Below, piece by piece: positions 44,560 through 56,588 of a DNA stretch of 64,000 bases (the stretch's first letter is position 1; the number at the start of each line of letters is the position of its first letter). The DNA is taken from positions 52,762,001 to 52,826,000 of the forward strand of contig CM060733.1 of assembly GCA_030704615.1 (NCBI GenBank), written 5' to 3'. This DNA comes from Takakia lepidozioides (Eukaryota > Streptophyta > Takakiopsida > Takakiales > Takakiaceae). The notes beneath the pieces are model-generated. The model did no database searches. It had not been told where the DNA came from and worked only from the letters and a program-made list of their open reading frames with translations. Both the position numbers and the translations under genes were made by a program.

Positions 44560-46518
44560 TCTTCTCGTGATGCACCGAACTCCAATATCTCCCTCTTCCA
44601 ATCAAATGCAGCTCTCTCCCCTCCACCGAAAGCCACAGTACATATCTCTCCGGCTCTATCTCTGATTCTATCTCTGATAAACCGATCTTCCAAGTACAGA
44701 TGCTTAGCTCTCGAAGATGGGAAGATACAACAACATCATTGCAACACTCCATACAAGTTGCTCACAAAAACATAATTGCTCCTCAGATTGCCAGCAGGTA
44801 TCTACCAATACTAGCTTACCATTTTCAGGAAAATGCTTCGGGCAGGAAGTTCGCCGCCTTAATGGCAACACTGAAAGCTTTTGCTCAGGCGGCCCTAGAG
44901 GTTGCAGATAGGGGGATGGCAAGCGGCCTCCACCTCCAATGGCTTGTTGCCGATCTCCTCGAATGCAGGAAGTGGGCCAGCCTCTGCGCCGCAGACGTCG
45001 TGCGCTCATCAAGGCTTGCCGTCACCTTTTTGCCTTCTTCTTCCTTTCAATAGAAGAAGGTTAAACAAACTGGAAGTTAAACAATTTTTATTTTTATTTT
45101 TTGAACAAACTTTACTTCTTTCAGAAACTTTTTTGCAATAAGTCGAATCATATTAAGAATATATATTTTCTAAGAATGCCGGCTTCCGCAGAGTTTTGTC
45201 TCTCCTTTCTGACGACTTCAAATGAGTGCAGGGAAATTTTTTGACAGGCTTGACGACAGGTTTTTGTTCTTTTCCTTGGGACTTTCCTGGATTTGAGAGT
45301 TGGGCCATTGCCGCAACTACTTAGTACTCACTTAATTATTGGGAAGGCACAACTGCGTAGCAGAATTTGAACCCAGAATTGTCAGGGTTGCCCTCAGTAC
45401 AATATCCACGTGAGCTAACCACATTCTTCTGACTCAAACCACTATTTATGGCTAGTCTATCTTTTCGAGTTGTGGGAATGTCATTCCCTGATGAAAAAAA
45501 TAGAAAAGAAACAATTGCGGGCCTCCGTCAGACCGTCTGCAACAGTCAACTAAGTTCAAATAAGCCAAGATAAATGAATTCACTAAAAGAGGAAAATTTT
45601 CATTAATTTTTTATGTATTCATATTTACTAAGACAAGTGTCAAAGGATATAACAAGTACAAAATTAAAGCCAGGTCCTAGGCTCAAATCCACCGACACCT
45701 ACAACGCAGCTGGAGAGCCGGAGCAGGAAGCGCCCACAGGGCAGAAGTTTCATTCATCCATATCCCCCCCATTTCTTCATCGGCCCCAAATATAGAGAGC
45801 TGTTCTCCGCTATTATAATCACGAACTGACCCACCAACCACAGTCCAATATTAGCGGACGGAAAGCCTGTCGACGAGCGCCTCCGTCGTCAGCATACCGT
45901 CAGAGTATATTTCCATACGTACTATTATTAGGGGCGACACATTCATCATTGTACAGGGGATGATTTTGTGCGTATGACGAACGAACATGGATCTGATGGA
46001 CGAACATTAGCTTTCGTCCACTGGGAATCTTTTCTTTTTCTTGGATTTGTTTCTCTGGACATAAATTCCAACTTTTACTGATGAAAGGGGGAAACAAAAT
46101 CCCCAATAGAGGCCATAGAGGCAATACACACACCTTAGTCTAGAACAGCAAACCGGGAGAGTGCTCATGCTTTGCTTGTTTGGCTTCATATAGATTGTCA
46201 GTTTTCTTCATTGGAACCAAACCCTCTCCAGGGTTCGTCCTATTTTTCCTGTAGGTGCTGGCCGGAGAGTAGACTTTTGTATGTTCATTTAGCTGTGAGA
46301 TATTGGAAGAGGGCGGCTTTTGAGTCATGGAATTTCTGTGCCCATTAATCTTTGGGATCAATGTGAAGGCCCATGAGAGGGCGCCCTTCAATACAAAGGG
46401 AGGGTGTTGGTAGATAGCCATGTTGCTGGATGAGTGCCCCAGAGAGCTGTAGGATTCATATAATTCTTGGCAGGAGATGATCATAGGCATGTGCGGGAAG
46501 GGAGAACTGGCCGCCGTG
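44560..46518. other. Intergenic region between CASPL and PPR genes
   Basis: Nothing recognisable except a tRNA-like SINE head at 45345-45450. The ORF at 44700-45053 is not similar to anything I know. Confidence 0.45.
45345..45450 (-). repeat. tRNA-derived SINE-like sequence
   Basis: The minus strand carries an A-box-like TGGTTAGCTCACGTGG followed about 45 bases later by a B-box-like GGGTTCAAATTC, the internal polymerase III promoter of tRNA-related SINEs. It does not fold into a clear full tRNA cloverleaf, so a functional tRNA gene is not called. Confidence 0.4.
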
Positions 46519-48741
46519 TCACCAGTAATCTCCACAAGAACAGACTCCATCTTGAAAGTGGTGAAAGCGGTTGGCATCCCTCACAACAATTGCTCGTGCA
46601 ATGATCTTTGAGATGAACTTTGCAGCAGTGTGGCAATCACCACATACACGAAGGTTCTTGATGATCCGGAGAGGTGTCCCAGAGGGTGTGCTGATATGGC
46701 CAAAAGCGATGGCCAGCTTCTCACTGTGGTGGCAAAGAGAGAATTCCTTTTGTTCCTCCACCACATCATGCAATACAAACCGTGTGTCAGGCACATACCC
46801 AGCCTCCCTCATCGCCACAGACAATCTCTTCAGCTCAGTGTGGATTTCGTCAATTTGTGGATGCAATTTGTCTTCTCCAACAAATGTATGACGCTTGTTG
46901 TCCACCTCAATCCAGCTCTGTCCTGGCTCCTTTCTGATACCTCTATCCTCCATCATCTTTCTCAGTTTGGCTTTATCATCCCACCTGCCAGCCACAGCAT
47001 AGATGTTCGATAGCAGCACGTAAGTTGGAGCATCCTCTGGATCACACTTGAGAAGGGATTTTGCTGCATGTTCGGCTAGCGCCAGATTGCCATGATTTCT
47101 GCAGGCACCAAGCAAGGCCCCCCACACCCCAGCATCTGGTTCAATCGGCATGTTGTTGATGAAGTCCTCCGCCACATCTAGTCGCCCTGCACGGCCAAAA
47201 AGGTCCACCATGCAGCCAAAATGCTGCACTGTCGGGTTGAGGCCGTACACTCTACTCATGGAATCGAAGTAGTGGCAGCCTTCATCCACAAGGCCCACAT
47301 GGCTACATGCAGCCAGAATGGATATGAAGGTGATACCATTTGGCCTGAAGCCTTGCTGTTGCATCTGTTCAAACAGTTTAAGGGCCTCCTCACCACACCC
47401 ATGCTGGGCATAGCCTGCGATCATGGCGCTCCATGAGACCACATCTGGTTTAGCCATGTTGTCAAATACTTGATGGGCATCTTTCATGCTCCCACATTTA
47501 GCGTACATGTCAACTAGGGTATTCTGTAGACTGATGGCTGGCACAATTCCAGCTTCGATTAAGTCTGCGTGGACCTCTAGGCCCTTTTCCAGGGCAGCAA
47601 GGCTGGCAACCGCCTTGAGAACACAAATGAAGGTGACCATGTCGGGCCTCACCCCTTCCCGTATCATCTGCTCATAGATTTGAAAAGCCTCCCTACCACA
47701 CCCATGTTGAGCATATCCTGCGATCATGGCGCTCCACGCCACAACATTTCGATGAGCCATTTTGTAAAATACTTGACATGCATCCTTCATGTTCCCGCAT
47801 TTGGCATACATGTCAACCAGAGAAGTCTCCACAATGAGGTGTGAGGCAATTCCAGCTTTGATGATGTCAGCATGGACCTCTTTGCCCTTTTCCAGGGCTG
47901 CCAGGTGGGCACATGCCTTGAGAAGGCAAGAGAACGTAAATCCATCAGGTGTCACCCCTTCCTGTCGCATTTTCTCATACATCTCTAGAGCCTCCTGACG
48001 ACACCCATGCTGAGCATATCCTGCAATCATGGCATTCCATGCCACCACATCTCGTTTTGCCATACTGTCAAACATGCAACGCGCATCCTTTATGCTCCCG
48101 CATTTGGCATACATGTGGACAAGCGTATTCTCCAAAATGATATCTGGCACAATGCCAGCTTTGATAATGGCAGCATGAACCTCTTTGCCCTTCTCCAGGG
48201 TGCCTAAGCTGGCACATGCATTGACAATGCAAGTGAATGTGACCCTGTTGGGCATAACCCCATAGCATAGCATTTGCTCATAGATTGTAAAAGCCTCCCT
48301 ACCACTACCATGCTTGGCGTATCCTGATATCATTATATTCCAGGTAAACAGATCTCTTTCAGGCATTTTGTCAAACACCTGGCGTGCATCCCGCACACTC
48401 CCACACTTGGCATACATATTGATAAGGGTGTTGAGTAAAAACATGTTTGGCTTTAATCCACTTTGGAGAAAGTGGGCGTGCAGCTGCTTTCCCGCTGCTA
48501 GGTCTTTCATTTTGATGCACTCCCATAAGAGGCTGACATATGTATTGGAGTCTGCCACAATGTCTTGTTTGCTCGAAATGTGCAGCGCTTGTTTCAGTTG
48601 CATTTCTTTACATAGTATGGTCACATCCCCACAAGTGCCAGAAGCGTTTTTATCGACTACCTCTCTCGCTCCTCTTTCAAAAGCAGTGCTCGTGGTGGAA
48701 GTGCTTGGCTTCAACAACTGTGCCTGACCCAATCTTGTCAT
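46519..48741 (-). CDS. PLS-class pentatricopeptide repeat protein with DYW domain (organelle RNA editing)
   Basis: Single exon, about 740 residues from ATG 48741; an earlier in-frame TTG is not used. The N-terminus (SKPSTSTTST-like, Ser/Thr-rich, few acidic residues) suits an organelle-targeting peptide. From about residue 65 to 505 there are P-L-S repeat triplets of about 101 residues, each with GKEVHADIIKAGI, LVDMYAKCGS and WNAMIAGYAQHG blocks. E/E+ domains follow (VWGALLGACRNHGN, YVLLSNIYAVAGRWDD, and the PG box near KKEPGQSWIEV-like). The DYW deaminase has HSEKLAIAFG (HxE zinc/catalytic motif), CGDCH and the exact C-terminus CSCGDYW. Such proteins convert specific C to U in chloroplast or mitochondrial transcripts. 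The motif residues are complete, so activity is expected. The very uniform repeats resemble moss, lycophyte and fern PPR expansions. Confidence 0.95.
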   Translation of the reverse strand: MTRLGQAQLLKPSTSTTSTAFERGAREVVDKNASGTCGDVTILCKEMQLKQALHISSKQDIVADSNTYVSLLWECIKMKDLAAGKQLHAHFLQSGLKPNMFLLNTLINMYAKCGSVRDARQVFDKMPERDLFTWNIMISGYAKHGSGREAFTIYEQMLCYGVMPNRVTFTCIVNACASLGTLEKGKEVHAAIIKAGIVPDIILENTLVHMYAKCGSIKDARCMFDSMAKRDVVAWNAMIAGYAQHGCRQEALEMYEKMRQEGVTPDGFTFSCLLKACAHLAALEKGKEVHADIIKAGIASHLIVETSLVDMYAKCGNMKDACQVFYKMAHRNVVAWSAMIAGYAQHGCGREAFQIYEQMIREGVRPDMVTFICVLKAVASLAALEKGLEVHADLIEAGIVPAISLQNTLVDMYAKCGSMKDAHQVFDNMAKPDVVSWSAMIAGYAQHGCGEEALKLFEQMQQQGFRPNGITFISILAACSHVGLVDEGCHYFDSMSRVYGLNPTVQHFGCMVDLFGRAGRLDVAEDFINNMPIEPDAGVWGALLGACRNHGNLALAEHAAKSLLKCDPEDAPTYVLLSNIYAVAGRWDDKAKLRKMMEDRGIRKEPGQSWIEVDNKRHTFVGEDKLHPQIDEIHTELKRLSVAMREAGYVPDTRFVLHDVVEEQKEFSLCHHSEKLAIAFGHISTPSGTPLRIIKNLRVCGDCHTAAKFISKIIARAIVVRDANRFHHFQDGVCSCGDYW

Positions 48742-48799
48742 CCTGCATGACTCTGAACTGTTAGTCAAACCTTTCAGTCAACCTCACATTATACACCTC

Positions 48800-50440
48800 A
48801 CACTTCAAAGTCAAAACTCTCCATGAGGACAGGCATGTTGATACATAATTACAGGGTTACAATTACTACTTTTCAATTGATCTGTTACCCTGCAAAAACA
48901 ATACCTAATGTATTCTGGAGCTCCATGCTGTATATCAGTACTGAGACCACCATCCTGTGCTTGGCCCTTTATCATGACAGCTAGCACTGGTTTCACACAA
49001 GGAGGGCTTTAACAACCCCCCCATCCAATCAGGCTACTTGCCATAGCCATGTGGCCATAGACCCCACGCCCAGTTTGGAAGGAGTAGAAAAGGTTTACGA
49101 GGCTACCTGAATTCTTCCAATCCACAAAGCTCAATGTGCTCACATCCACCTGTTTCCTACATGACATGAGCCCACAAATCAGGCCACACCACACTATTTG
49201 CTCATATCTACGACACTATCAACCTCGCACAAAACTGCCCACGGCCACCCTTATATCCAAGCAAGGTACCCTTTCCACAATATGCAGATTGTGCCGGAGG
49301 TGAGATTCAGGACTCACTTATAAGTCGTTAAAATTCAACAGCCATTTAACAAAAAAAAATTGTGATGATGTGTGCATTATTCTAGTCCAATCGGACATGT
49401 GCTGAATTCAGCCAACTGAGCAAGAGAGAGATAGAGGCAAAGAAGTAGAATTCTGCATGTATGCAAGAAAAACAGAGACTCTGCCCAAAGGCTTGTTACC
49501 CCAGAAATCTGAAGTTAGGATGTGGATGAGAGGGTGAAAGAAAGTACTCTGGCAATAGCACTTTTTTGAGGAACTTCACTTTTGTTGACATAAGCATCCA
49601 CAACCCGATATCCCGTAATAGGAATCCTGACCCATTGCTTCACATGGTACCCTGCATTCTCAGCCAGAGTATCCAAAATCTCCAACTTCAACCTGCCATC
49701 CCAGCCTGGTCGTTATCAATTGACTGAGTAGCATTGAGAGTGATCAAATAAGTCATTAGTCACCAAATTTGGACAACTGTGCCACACCACTGTCGCAGGT
49801 GCCTCTAGGATTTCTTGCTTTAGAAATAATCTCTGGCATCTGTTTCAGTAACAGTCTCTGGCACATTGGCCACTCGTTGTTCGCCATTTCCACCTATTAT
49901 AATTCTCCCACCCCCTGTCAATAAACCTCATCACCTGGTCGCAACTGGCATGAAACTGGTTTTGAAGCATTCTCAATGCAATGCGTTTGGAATATGCACG
50001 GAGTGTACAGCTCGCACCTTTTTGAAGCTCTCAGTACAGGGCCTCGGATGAATTTGTGAACCCACCGAGAGAAGCTTCGATGACGTGTTTCGAAGGAGGA
50101 GACAAAGGCCATGAGGGAGGGGCGCGAGGCAGGCCGGCCCCTTACGCGTGCCATGCCTATTGCATGCGTTGCCGTGGCTGCTCTGTCTCCAACTCTTCAA
50201 CCCATATCCTGAGATTCCACTGCTTCTCAGTACTGAAACAGAGACCTCGAGAAAAATTAAGACACAGAGAGGATGGTGTTTAGGGTGCGTGGGAAAAGAA
50301 ACTGTAACCCTGGATTAGGGGACGGAATGCACCTGCAGGATCGGCAACATCGACCCCACACCAACTTCGCCAAAGAGCGGAGAGCAAGTGCATAAGCCCC
50401 AGCAGCGATTTGCCCACAACAGCACCGCCCCGCATCATAG
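48800..50440. other. Upstream flank of the PPR gene, no clear gene
   Basis: A coding-like minus-strand stretch at about 49545-49710 (LKLEILDTLAENAGYHVKQW) has no recognised family and no neighbouring exons I could join. The rest appears non-coding. Confidence 0.35.
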
Positions 50441-50449
50441 CAACACGCT

Positions 50450-50670
50450 CTCATAAGCACCTTAGGCGCCTTGACAAAAACGGTGGTGTAAGGGGCCTGA
50501 AGCTTCAAAATCCGAGAACCAACGATTGGCGTGAAGTCAAGGATTCCATGTTTGTTGATGACACCTTCCTCCTTCTTGAGGCCACCCCATCTACCCTGGC
50601 TGCTGCTGAAGACACCCTTATGCAATTCTGTTCCGTCTTAGGCGCCCAGGGGGCGAGGTCGAATTCACTC
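50450..50670 (+). pseudogene. LINE reverse-transcriptase fragment
   Basis: The frame GVRGLKLQNPRTNDWREVKD runs into SMFVDDTFLLLEATPSTLAA, which has the FVDD catalytic-box context of L1-type plant LINEs, then LMQFCSVLGAQ. Only about 70 residues survive, ending in a stop. Confidence 0.6.
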
Positions 50671-51912
50671 TCTCGAACCCAGCAGTCGTAAAATAGTAGG
50701 AGGCCCATTCTCTGTTTCCTCGTCATTGGCTTGAAAAACCTTACCCTCCCCACATGCCGATTCCATTGCTCAGATAGCAGCTCCCTCCATTCCTCTCATT
50801 GGTGTCTTCTTCTTCTTGGTTGAAACACCGACCAACTGACCACTGGTGCCTGTCGAGAATGCGAGGTTGTCGTGGGACCTTGCACTGTGCATGATCCCTC
50901 TCTATTGCAGAAGCTTGCCACAAAGTGTCCATGTCAAAGAAGAAGAGAGGTATTGCATTCATTATTACGTCCGAACTGCTTCAAACATTTTAGCACCGTG
51001 GAGAAACGACCAATCTTGATGGGTAGTGTAGGTTATTCGTTATTCCTCAAACCTGGAGGATCTAAGATTTCGGAGTGTGTTCGGATGTTAAAGGATCTTC
51101 GGTGGAGTGCTGGACATTTTATTACATGGGGGGAGAGAGAGAGAGGGGAACTCCAAGATCTAGCTCCTGGTTTGAAATTCTCTACCTCAACGCGAAAATA
51201 ATCATCGTCAATTTGAGCCAAGGACTCTGAGCTGCGAAATGAGTCATATCAATGATCAATGCGATCTGTAGTTGTTTACAGGTACATAAGGACTCTTTCA
51301 CACTCTTACCTGGCCTAGTGTGAGTCTCATCAGAGCTTTGCATTTCATTCCTGAACCAAAACACGTTGCAGATGAGGATGAATCTTCCTATCTGCCATTA
51401 TCCGAGGGTTGAGAAGCTTTCCTTCTTCCATGCCATTTCTGGGCTTCCCTTGTCAGAGAAGGAACGAGTTCGGCATGGGCGGAGGTTGGAGTATGGTTGC
51501 CACGCCACTTCCATAGCACGTGTACATGTGCGACCGGGCAACGGATATGGTGACGTGCTGCCGCTCCACTTGTACTCCACTGTCTGGGCACTTGGACAGC
51601 CCAGGTGGAGCTTGCCTGAATTGCATGTCTCCTCTCGCTCACACTCTCTATGTCGGCCATAGATTTTGTCAGCCAGAGAGAATTGAGGTCGGTAGTAGAG
51701 GATTGAGAATGCCCTTGTATCTCTTGTGGAGCTGCTAAGGAAGTTGGATACAGAGGCAGGAAGGAGCAGAGGAGACGAAATCACATCGAGGTAACGAGGT
51801 GGGTGGAGGCTTTCGTAATCTGTGACTTCTCGAACCAAGAGGAGGGTGAGAGAGGGTAGAAGAGCCTCTAAGGAGCTCGCACCGGATTGACGTTTGTAGA
51901 TTACAGGAGAAA
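50671..51912. other. Upstream region of the PP2C gene
   Basis: No gene recognised. GAGAG-rich runs near 51130-51150 and 51840-51860 may be leader or promoter elements. Confidence 0.4.
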
Positions 51913-53568
51913 ATGCAACAAAGCAACACGGTGCTTAACGAAGGAAGTGTAGAGACTACAACCATGGGAGGAAAAGCTTATGTGGGGGAATCTGAACAGA
52001 GCGCGAATGTGGAACAAGGTTCCTCTCTTGCTGAGGGAGGAGAGACACACATGCTTTCAAGTGATGAAATGAGCACAGGGAGAGGAGAGAGCCGGCAAAT
52101 GCAGCCACAAGCGATCTTCGGCTATTGCCTATTGCACGGGCTGCGTGGGGTGCCTATGGAAGATTTCCATGTAGCGGATTTTCCTGACATTGACGGAGAG
52201 GAGGTATGTGAAGTTTCAGCCATTCTCCAAGCCCCCGCCCCTCCTTCCTGCCCCAGGCCCGATGTCTCTCTCTTGTACACACATTTCCTACATATCTGTC
52301 CCCTCGTTAGTGGGACATTGGGCTGACATTGGAACAGCAACCATTATCAAAGTACTATCTATGTGTAAATAGTATGGGTTCTCATCAAGCTGGTAAGAGT
52401 GAGTTACATATACATTAGCGAAGATATAGCACCCTACCCAAAGAGATCTGTGGTTAGGCTCTTGGTTACTTCAACTCTGGTGAGTGGGCTGTTGGGAGTA
52501 TGCAAGACACCCTCTCTGATTACACTCAAGCTTGGAGGACAATTTCTGACTTAGGGAGTACTGGAGGTTTCTGAACGTGCATTTACTCATCTCTCTTTCT
52601 GTGGTTAGGTTGGAATGTTTGGAGTGTTCGATTCCCATGATGGAAGTCACGTTGGCAAGTATTTGCAACGTCATCTGTTTGACAACATCTTGAGCGAGGG
52701 AGGGGTATGGTCCGACCCTGCAGGCGCTACAAGAGATGGTTACCTGCTCACAGATAGAAACATTCTGGAAGGTCCAACTAAAAGGGGCGGAAGCACTGCT
52801 GTTACAGCAATGCTCTTGGAGCATGGAAGCCGTCTGATAGTGGCTAACGTGGGAGACTCGAGAGCAGTCATATCCAAGAATGGCAAAGCTTTTCAGCTGT
52901 CAGTTGATCATGATCCCGGTCGCCCAGTAGAGCGTGCCAATGTAGAGATGCGGGGTGGACATGTAACCCATTTGCCAGGTGAGAAAGATATGATGAGAAA
53001 CTTATTGCTGTGCAGAAGAATACCGAGGTCTAGTTGAGGACAGTATAGCCACCTTCGTTTGCATTCATCGTGACTGCATTTGTCTTTGAGAATGGCTGGT
53101 GACTGACATGCAGGCGCGCAGAACAGGGATGAACCGGACTGTGTCCATAGTTAGATTCTCAAGGTCATCCTGGCATTCACATTTCACTGAAGATTGGAAA
53201 AGTGGTTTTTCTAGATACTGTATTGAGTGGCAGAAAAGAGAAACATCACATGGAAGTTTGTGGGGACAGGAGATTACTGGCGGGTAGACGGCGTGCTCTC
53301 AATTGCTCGCGCATTTGGTGACAAGAGCTTGAAGTCGCATATGAGTGCAAAACCCGATGTGGCTGATCTTGTAGTGGACTTGTCATGTGAATCTCTGATA
53401 TTGGGAAGCAATGGTCTGTGGGCAGTGTATGGCAACCAGGAAGTGGTTGATGTAGTTAACAAAATTGGAGATCCCTTGAAAGCTGCCCAGCAGCTTGTAC
53501 ATGAGGCTCGAGCTCGCCACAGTGAGGATGACATTTCTTGTATTGTTATCCAGTTTCGGGAGTTGTAG
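51913..53568 (+). CDS. PP2C-family protein phosphatase, probably catalytically impaired
   Basis: Exons 51913-52203, 52609-52978 and 53270-53568 join in frame (GT/AG) to 319 residues, normal for a plant clade-F-like PP2C. Residues 1-70 are variable. Conserved blocks: GYCLLHGLRGVPMEDFHVA (motif MED kept), FGVFDSHDGSHVGKYLQRHL, RGGSTAVTAMLLEHG, LIVANVGDSRAVIS, LSVDHDPGRPVERA, LPGDYWRVDGVLSIARAFGD, then SLILGSNGLWAVYGNQEVVD and EDDISCIVIQF. PP2Cs dephosphorylate Ser/Thr with two metal ions. Here the usual DGHGG is DSHDG, and the metal-binding DG in the usual SDGLW is NG. Those changes predict weak or no phosphatase activity, or a pseudophosphatase. The rest of the fold and the splice sites are intact. 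Confidence 0.85.
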
Positions 53569-54553
53569 AGAGTGCAGAGACCAATTCTATGCAATGACGG
53601 ACAGTATGCCAGCAGTATCCAAGCCTCTTCCTCTATGTCCCCATGGCAGTCTTAGCTCTAAGACCTTAGATTGTGAAATCATTCAACCAAAACTGTCTGG
53701 GAGAGAAGTTGTTGGAGAGTGCCTCAGTGGGTGTTGAGGTTAGTACAGAGATAGGTAGAAAAGTGGGCGGCTGTGAGAGAATAATTGCAACTACGAATGA
53801 CATTTGTTTCTGGATTGCATGGACATCAGGGGATTCATAGCAGCTCACTTCCTTTGAAAACATTCTGTTGGTCCCAAAACATGAAATCGTAAAAGCAAAG
53901 AGTTAAGGAGAGCGTGTTGAAATTGAGGATGCAAAACTCTAACCATTTGCCTTCTCACGGTAGCAGCAATGTCCCTTCCTATTGCATTCTTCAAGCTCTT
54001 ATAAGTGAAGAACATTCAGTACGGACTTTGAAATTGTATTTGCATTTGTGTCTGATATACAAACACTTCCTGAACAAAAATCAGATTGCAAAGTCAGATT
54101 CCAATGCATCTTACATATGCCATGGTTTTTGAATATGGTGGTCTTGACTCTTGACACATTTTGTCGCCAGTTGGGGTACTACCATGTCTAAATGATTGCA
54201 GGGAATGATGTAGGTGGGACTTTTGTCTCGGTCTCTAATAATATTCTAGAGAACCATTGCTGGGCGCCGGTTCAAGCCACAACTCTATGGCAAACTGCGT
54301 CTTATGAGTACATTCTACAGAGCCATTGCTATGTACTCATAGCAAACAAATTCAACCTTGATAATAGTGCAACATGCATGAGACATTGCTATGTTCAGCT
54401 TCAAACACCACCAGCTGACACCACACTCGAGATGACTTTGGAACATAAACAAAGTCTTATTGCAACAAGCAGCTCCGCCACAAGAGGCTCTGTCCTTTGG
54501 TGATTTTGTGGTTGTTGTTTTATACTTTTTCTAGGGCTTCATGAATCATTCCC
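53569..54553. other. 3' flank of the PP2C gene, no gene seen
   Basis: A/T-rich non-coding sequence, with the 3' UTR expected at its start. Confidence 0.45.
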
Positions 54554-54871
54554 ATCAACCCTCCATAGACTAGGCTTAATGGATAAGCCTAGTTCTCTCC
54601 CTAAAGATGTATCCACTATGCCTCTATCCCTTGCGGGTCCCATCATCCCTCTAAAGACTAGGCTCTCTCTCTCTAGGCTTAATGGATAAGCCTGGTTCTC
54701 AGTTCTCCGCCTAGGCAAGAAGTCTCCACAATGCCTCTATCCCTTGCGGGTCCCATCAACCCTCTAATGACTAGGCTCTCTATATCTCTCTCTAGGCTTA
54801 ATGGATAAGCCTAGTTCTCCGTTCTCCGCCTAGGCAAGAAGTATCCGCAATGCCTCTATCCCTTGCGGGAC
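54554..54871 (+). repeat. Tandem repeat of about 105 bp, three copies
   Basis: Copies begin near 54554, 54650 and 54757. Each contains the hairpin AGGCTTAATGGATAAGCCT (seven-bp stem) and ends with CCTCTATCCCTTGCGGG. Confidence 0.85.
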
Positions 54872-56326
54872 AGAGCCAATAAATCCTAGTGTAAGAGTTC
54901 TCACGTAGTCTGAAGGTCTGACTCTTTGTTTGCCACTTTTATGTCAGGCAAAGACATACAGGTTTATATTTGCTCTTTTTGCTGATGTCCCCACACTCTA
55001 AACTGCAAAACCAACCCCAAAACTGCCTGTTCTCTAGGCCTGATCGGAACTCTCCCAGACGATTCGTCGTTGTCTCCTAGTACAGATGCCAACATCCGCC
55101 TTACTTCTTCGTGACGTTTTGAACCTTGTCGCCGATAAGTCTTATTAGCATCACGAATAGGGGCACAAGTCGCCTGAAAAACCTTCGAGCCACAAGACGA
55201 CTCTTCCTCGGAGGAGTCACAAGATCCATCATCCATGGTAATGGAGCCACAAGACTCTTCACTGAAGTTGCAATGTCCAATGTAAACGCCCCTCTTCTTG
55301 GGGAATAGAGACTTGCCAATGCATCCTGCTGCCCTCTTCTTATGGACCTTGTGCATACTAGTTCAGACTCCGACTTATCCATTTTTTTGCCCGTCAACCT
55401 CCAACAACAAAATCAAAATCACAACACTTCAAAAAAAAATCTGCTGAGCTTCAAAGAGATCTCCCGAGTTGATCGAGGCGCCCAAACACACTAAACCTCC
55501 ACTCTACAGAAATCAGATTCCTTTGAAACACAAAATTACAAAACCTCCACACTAAGAGAGATGTTTTCTGAGACGGCTAGCTGGGCATGGAGACACAAAA
55601 CCTCCAGTGGACACTACAGATCAGATCAGAGATTCCCTATGGACAGAAAGACAACACGAGCACACTCATAGGAGCAAAAGTCTTACGAATAGAAAGAGCC
55701 ACGGTGACTCTCTGGGCAGAAAATATACAAGAGCAACACAAGAGGGTACACTGAAGACAGACAATACACAAGAGCAACCCAGCGGAAGTAGTGTCTAAGT
55801 GTGCAGGAGATCAGCAGGTCTCGAAGGCCAGTAGTCTCGGTGAGACAGATATGCCATCCTAGTCGTTGGATTAACAGTCAAAGAGGATAGACCGTCGATC
55901 CTGAGCTCACATTATTCTGTACGTAAAGAATTTTAAGGAAAAACGAAAAAAATCATTTGTATTTTGGGTGGCCTTATTTGCTGGAATATAGCGCCACGTC
56001 ACGCGAGTGGCTTACGGAGCGTAAAGCACTGCTGGTTTTCTCCTTCGTGGTTTCAGGGCGCTCCCAACGCAAAGTATTATCAACGTCAAACCTAAGGCCC
56101 GGGTCAGGCTCGGGAGGTACCTTCGGGATGGCATGTGCATTTAAACTGTTTCGCATAGCGAAACACTTTCAAAGGCACTCTAGCTGACCCTCAGGTATTT
56201 GGTGTGGCCATCAACTGCACGTCCTCCTATTCCTCCTTTCCTCTCTGCCTCCTTCGTTTTGTGTGAATGATATCGCCTACTACTATCATAGTGAACATAT
56301 CAGTGCATTGCAGGAGATGCCAGTAT
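54872..56326. other. Intergenic region, no confident gene
   Basis: A 130-codon minus-strand ORF at 54964-55356 (Ser/Glu-rich centre) is unsupported. No other feature seen. Confidence 0.4.
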
Positions 56327-56563
56327 TGTAAGATTCAGCATATTGGAATACTTTACTAAGGAGGAACATCAGGAATGCAATACCCTTAACGGGTTCCCTA
56401 TTTATCTAAGAGCTAGCATTGATTGCCGGTAGGTGGCATTAAACCCGATTAGCTGGAATTCAGCTAATGCTTACCAACTGGATGACTCTTACTTAATGAA
56501 GAGATAAAGCAAACAGGGTGTCACCCTATGGGACCATGCTGATATAGCTTTCTAAATCTAACA
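56327..56563 (-). repeat. Probable 3' LTR of Copia-2
   Basis: Begins TGTTAGATTTAGAAAG directly after the purine run GAGAGGGGG (minus strand). The end is placed at ...CTTACA but is uncertain because no 5' LTR is available. Confidence 0.5.
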
Positions 56564-56588
56564 CCCCCTCTCAATATCAACATCTTTC

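Noticed and set aside
44700-45053. 117-codon ORF upstream of the CASPL gene
   Set aside because: No family, overlapped by an equally long antisense ORF; likely leader or intergenic.
45345-45450. Functional tRNA gene
   Set aside because: Only the A and B boxes match; stems for a cloverleaf are not convincing, so a SINE head is more likely.
54964-55356. 130-codon minus-strand ORF, Ser/Glu-rich
   Set aside because: No recognisable family and no exon partners; a competing overlapping frame is equally open.
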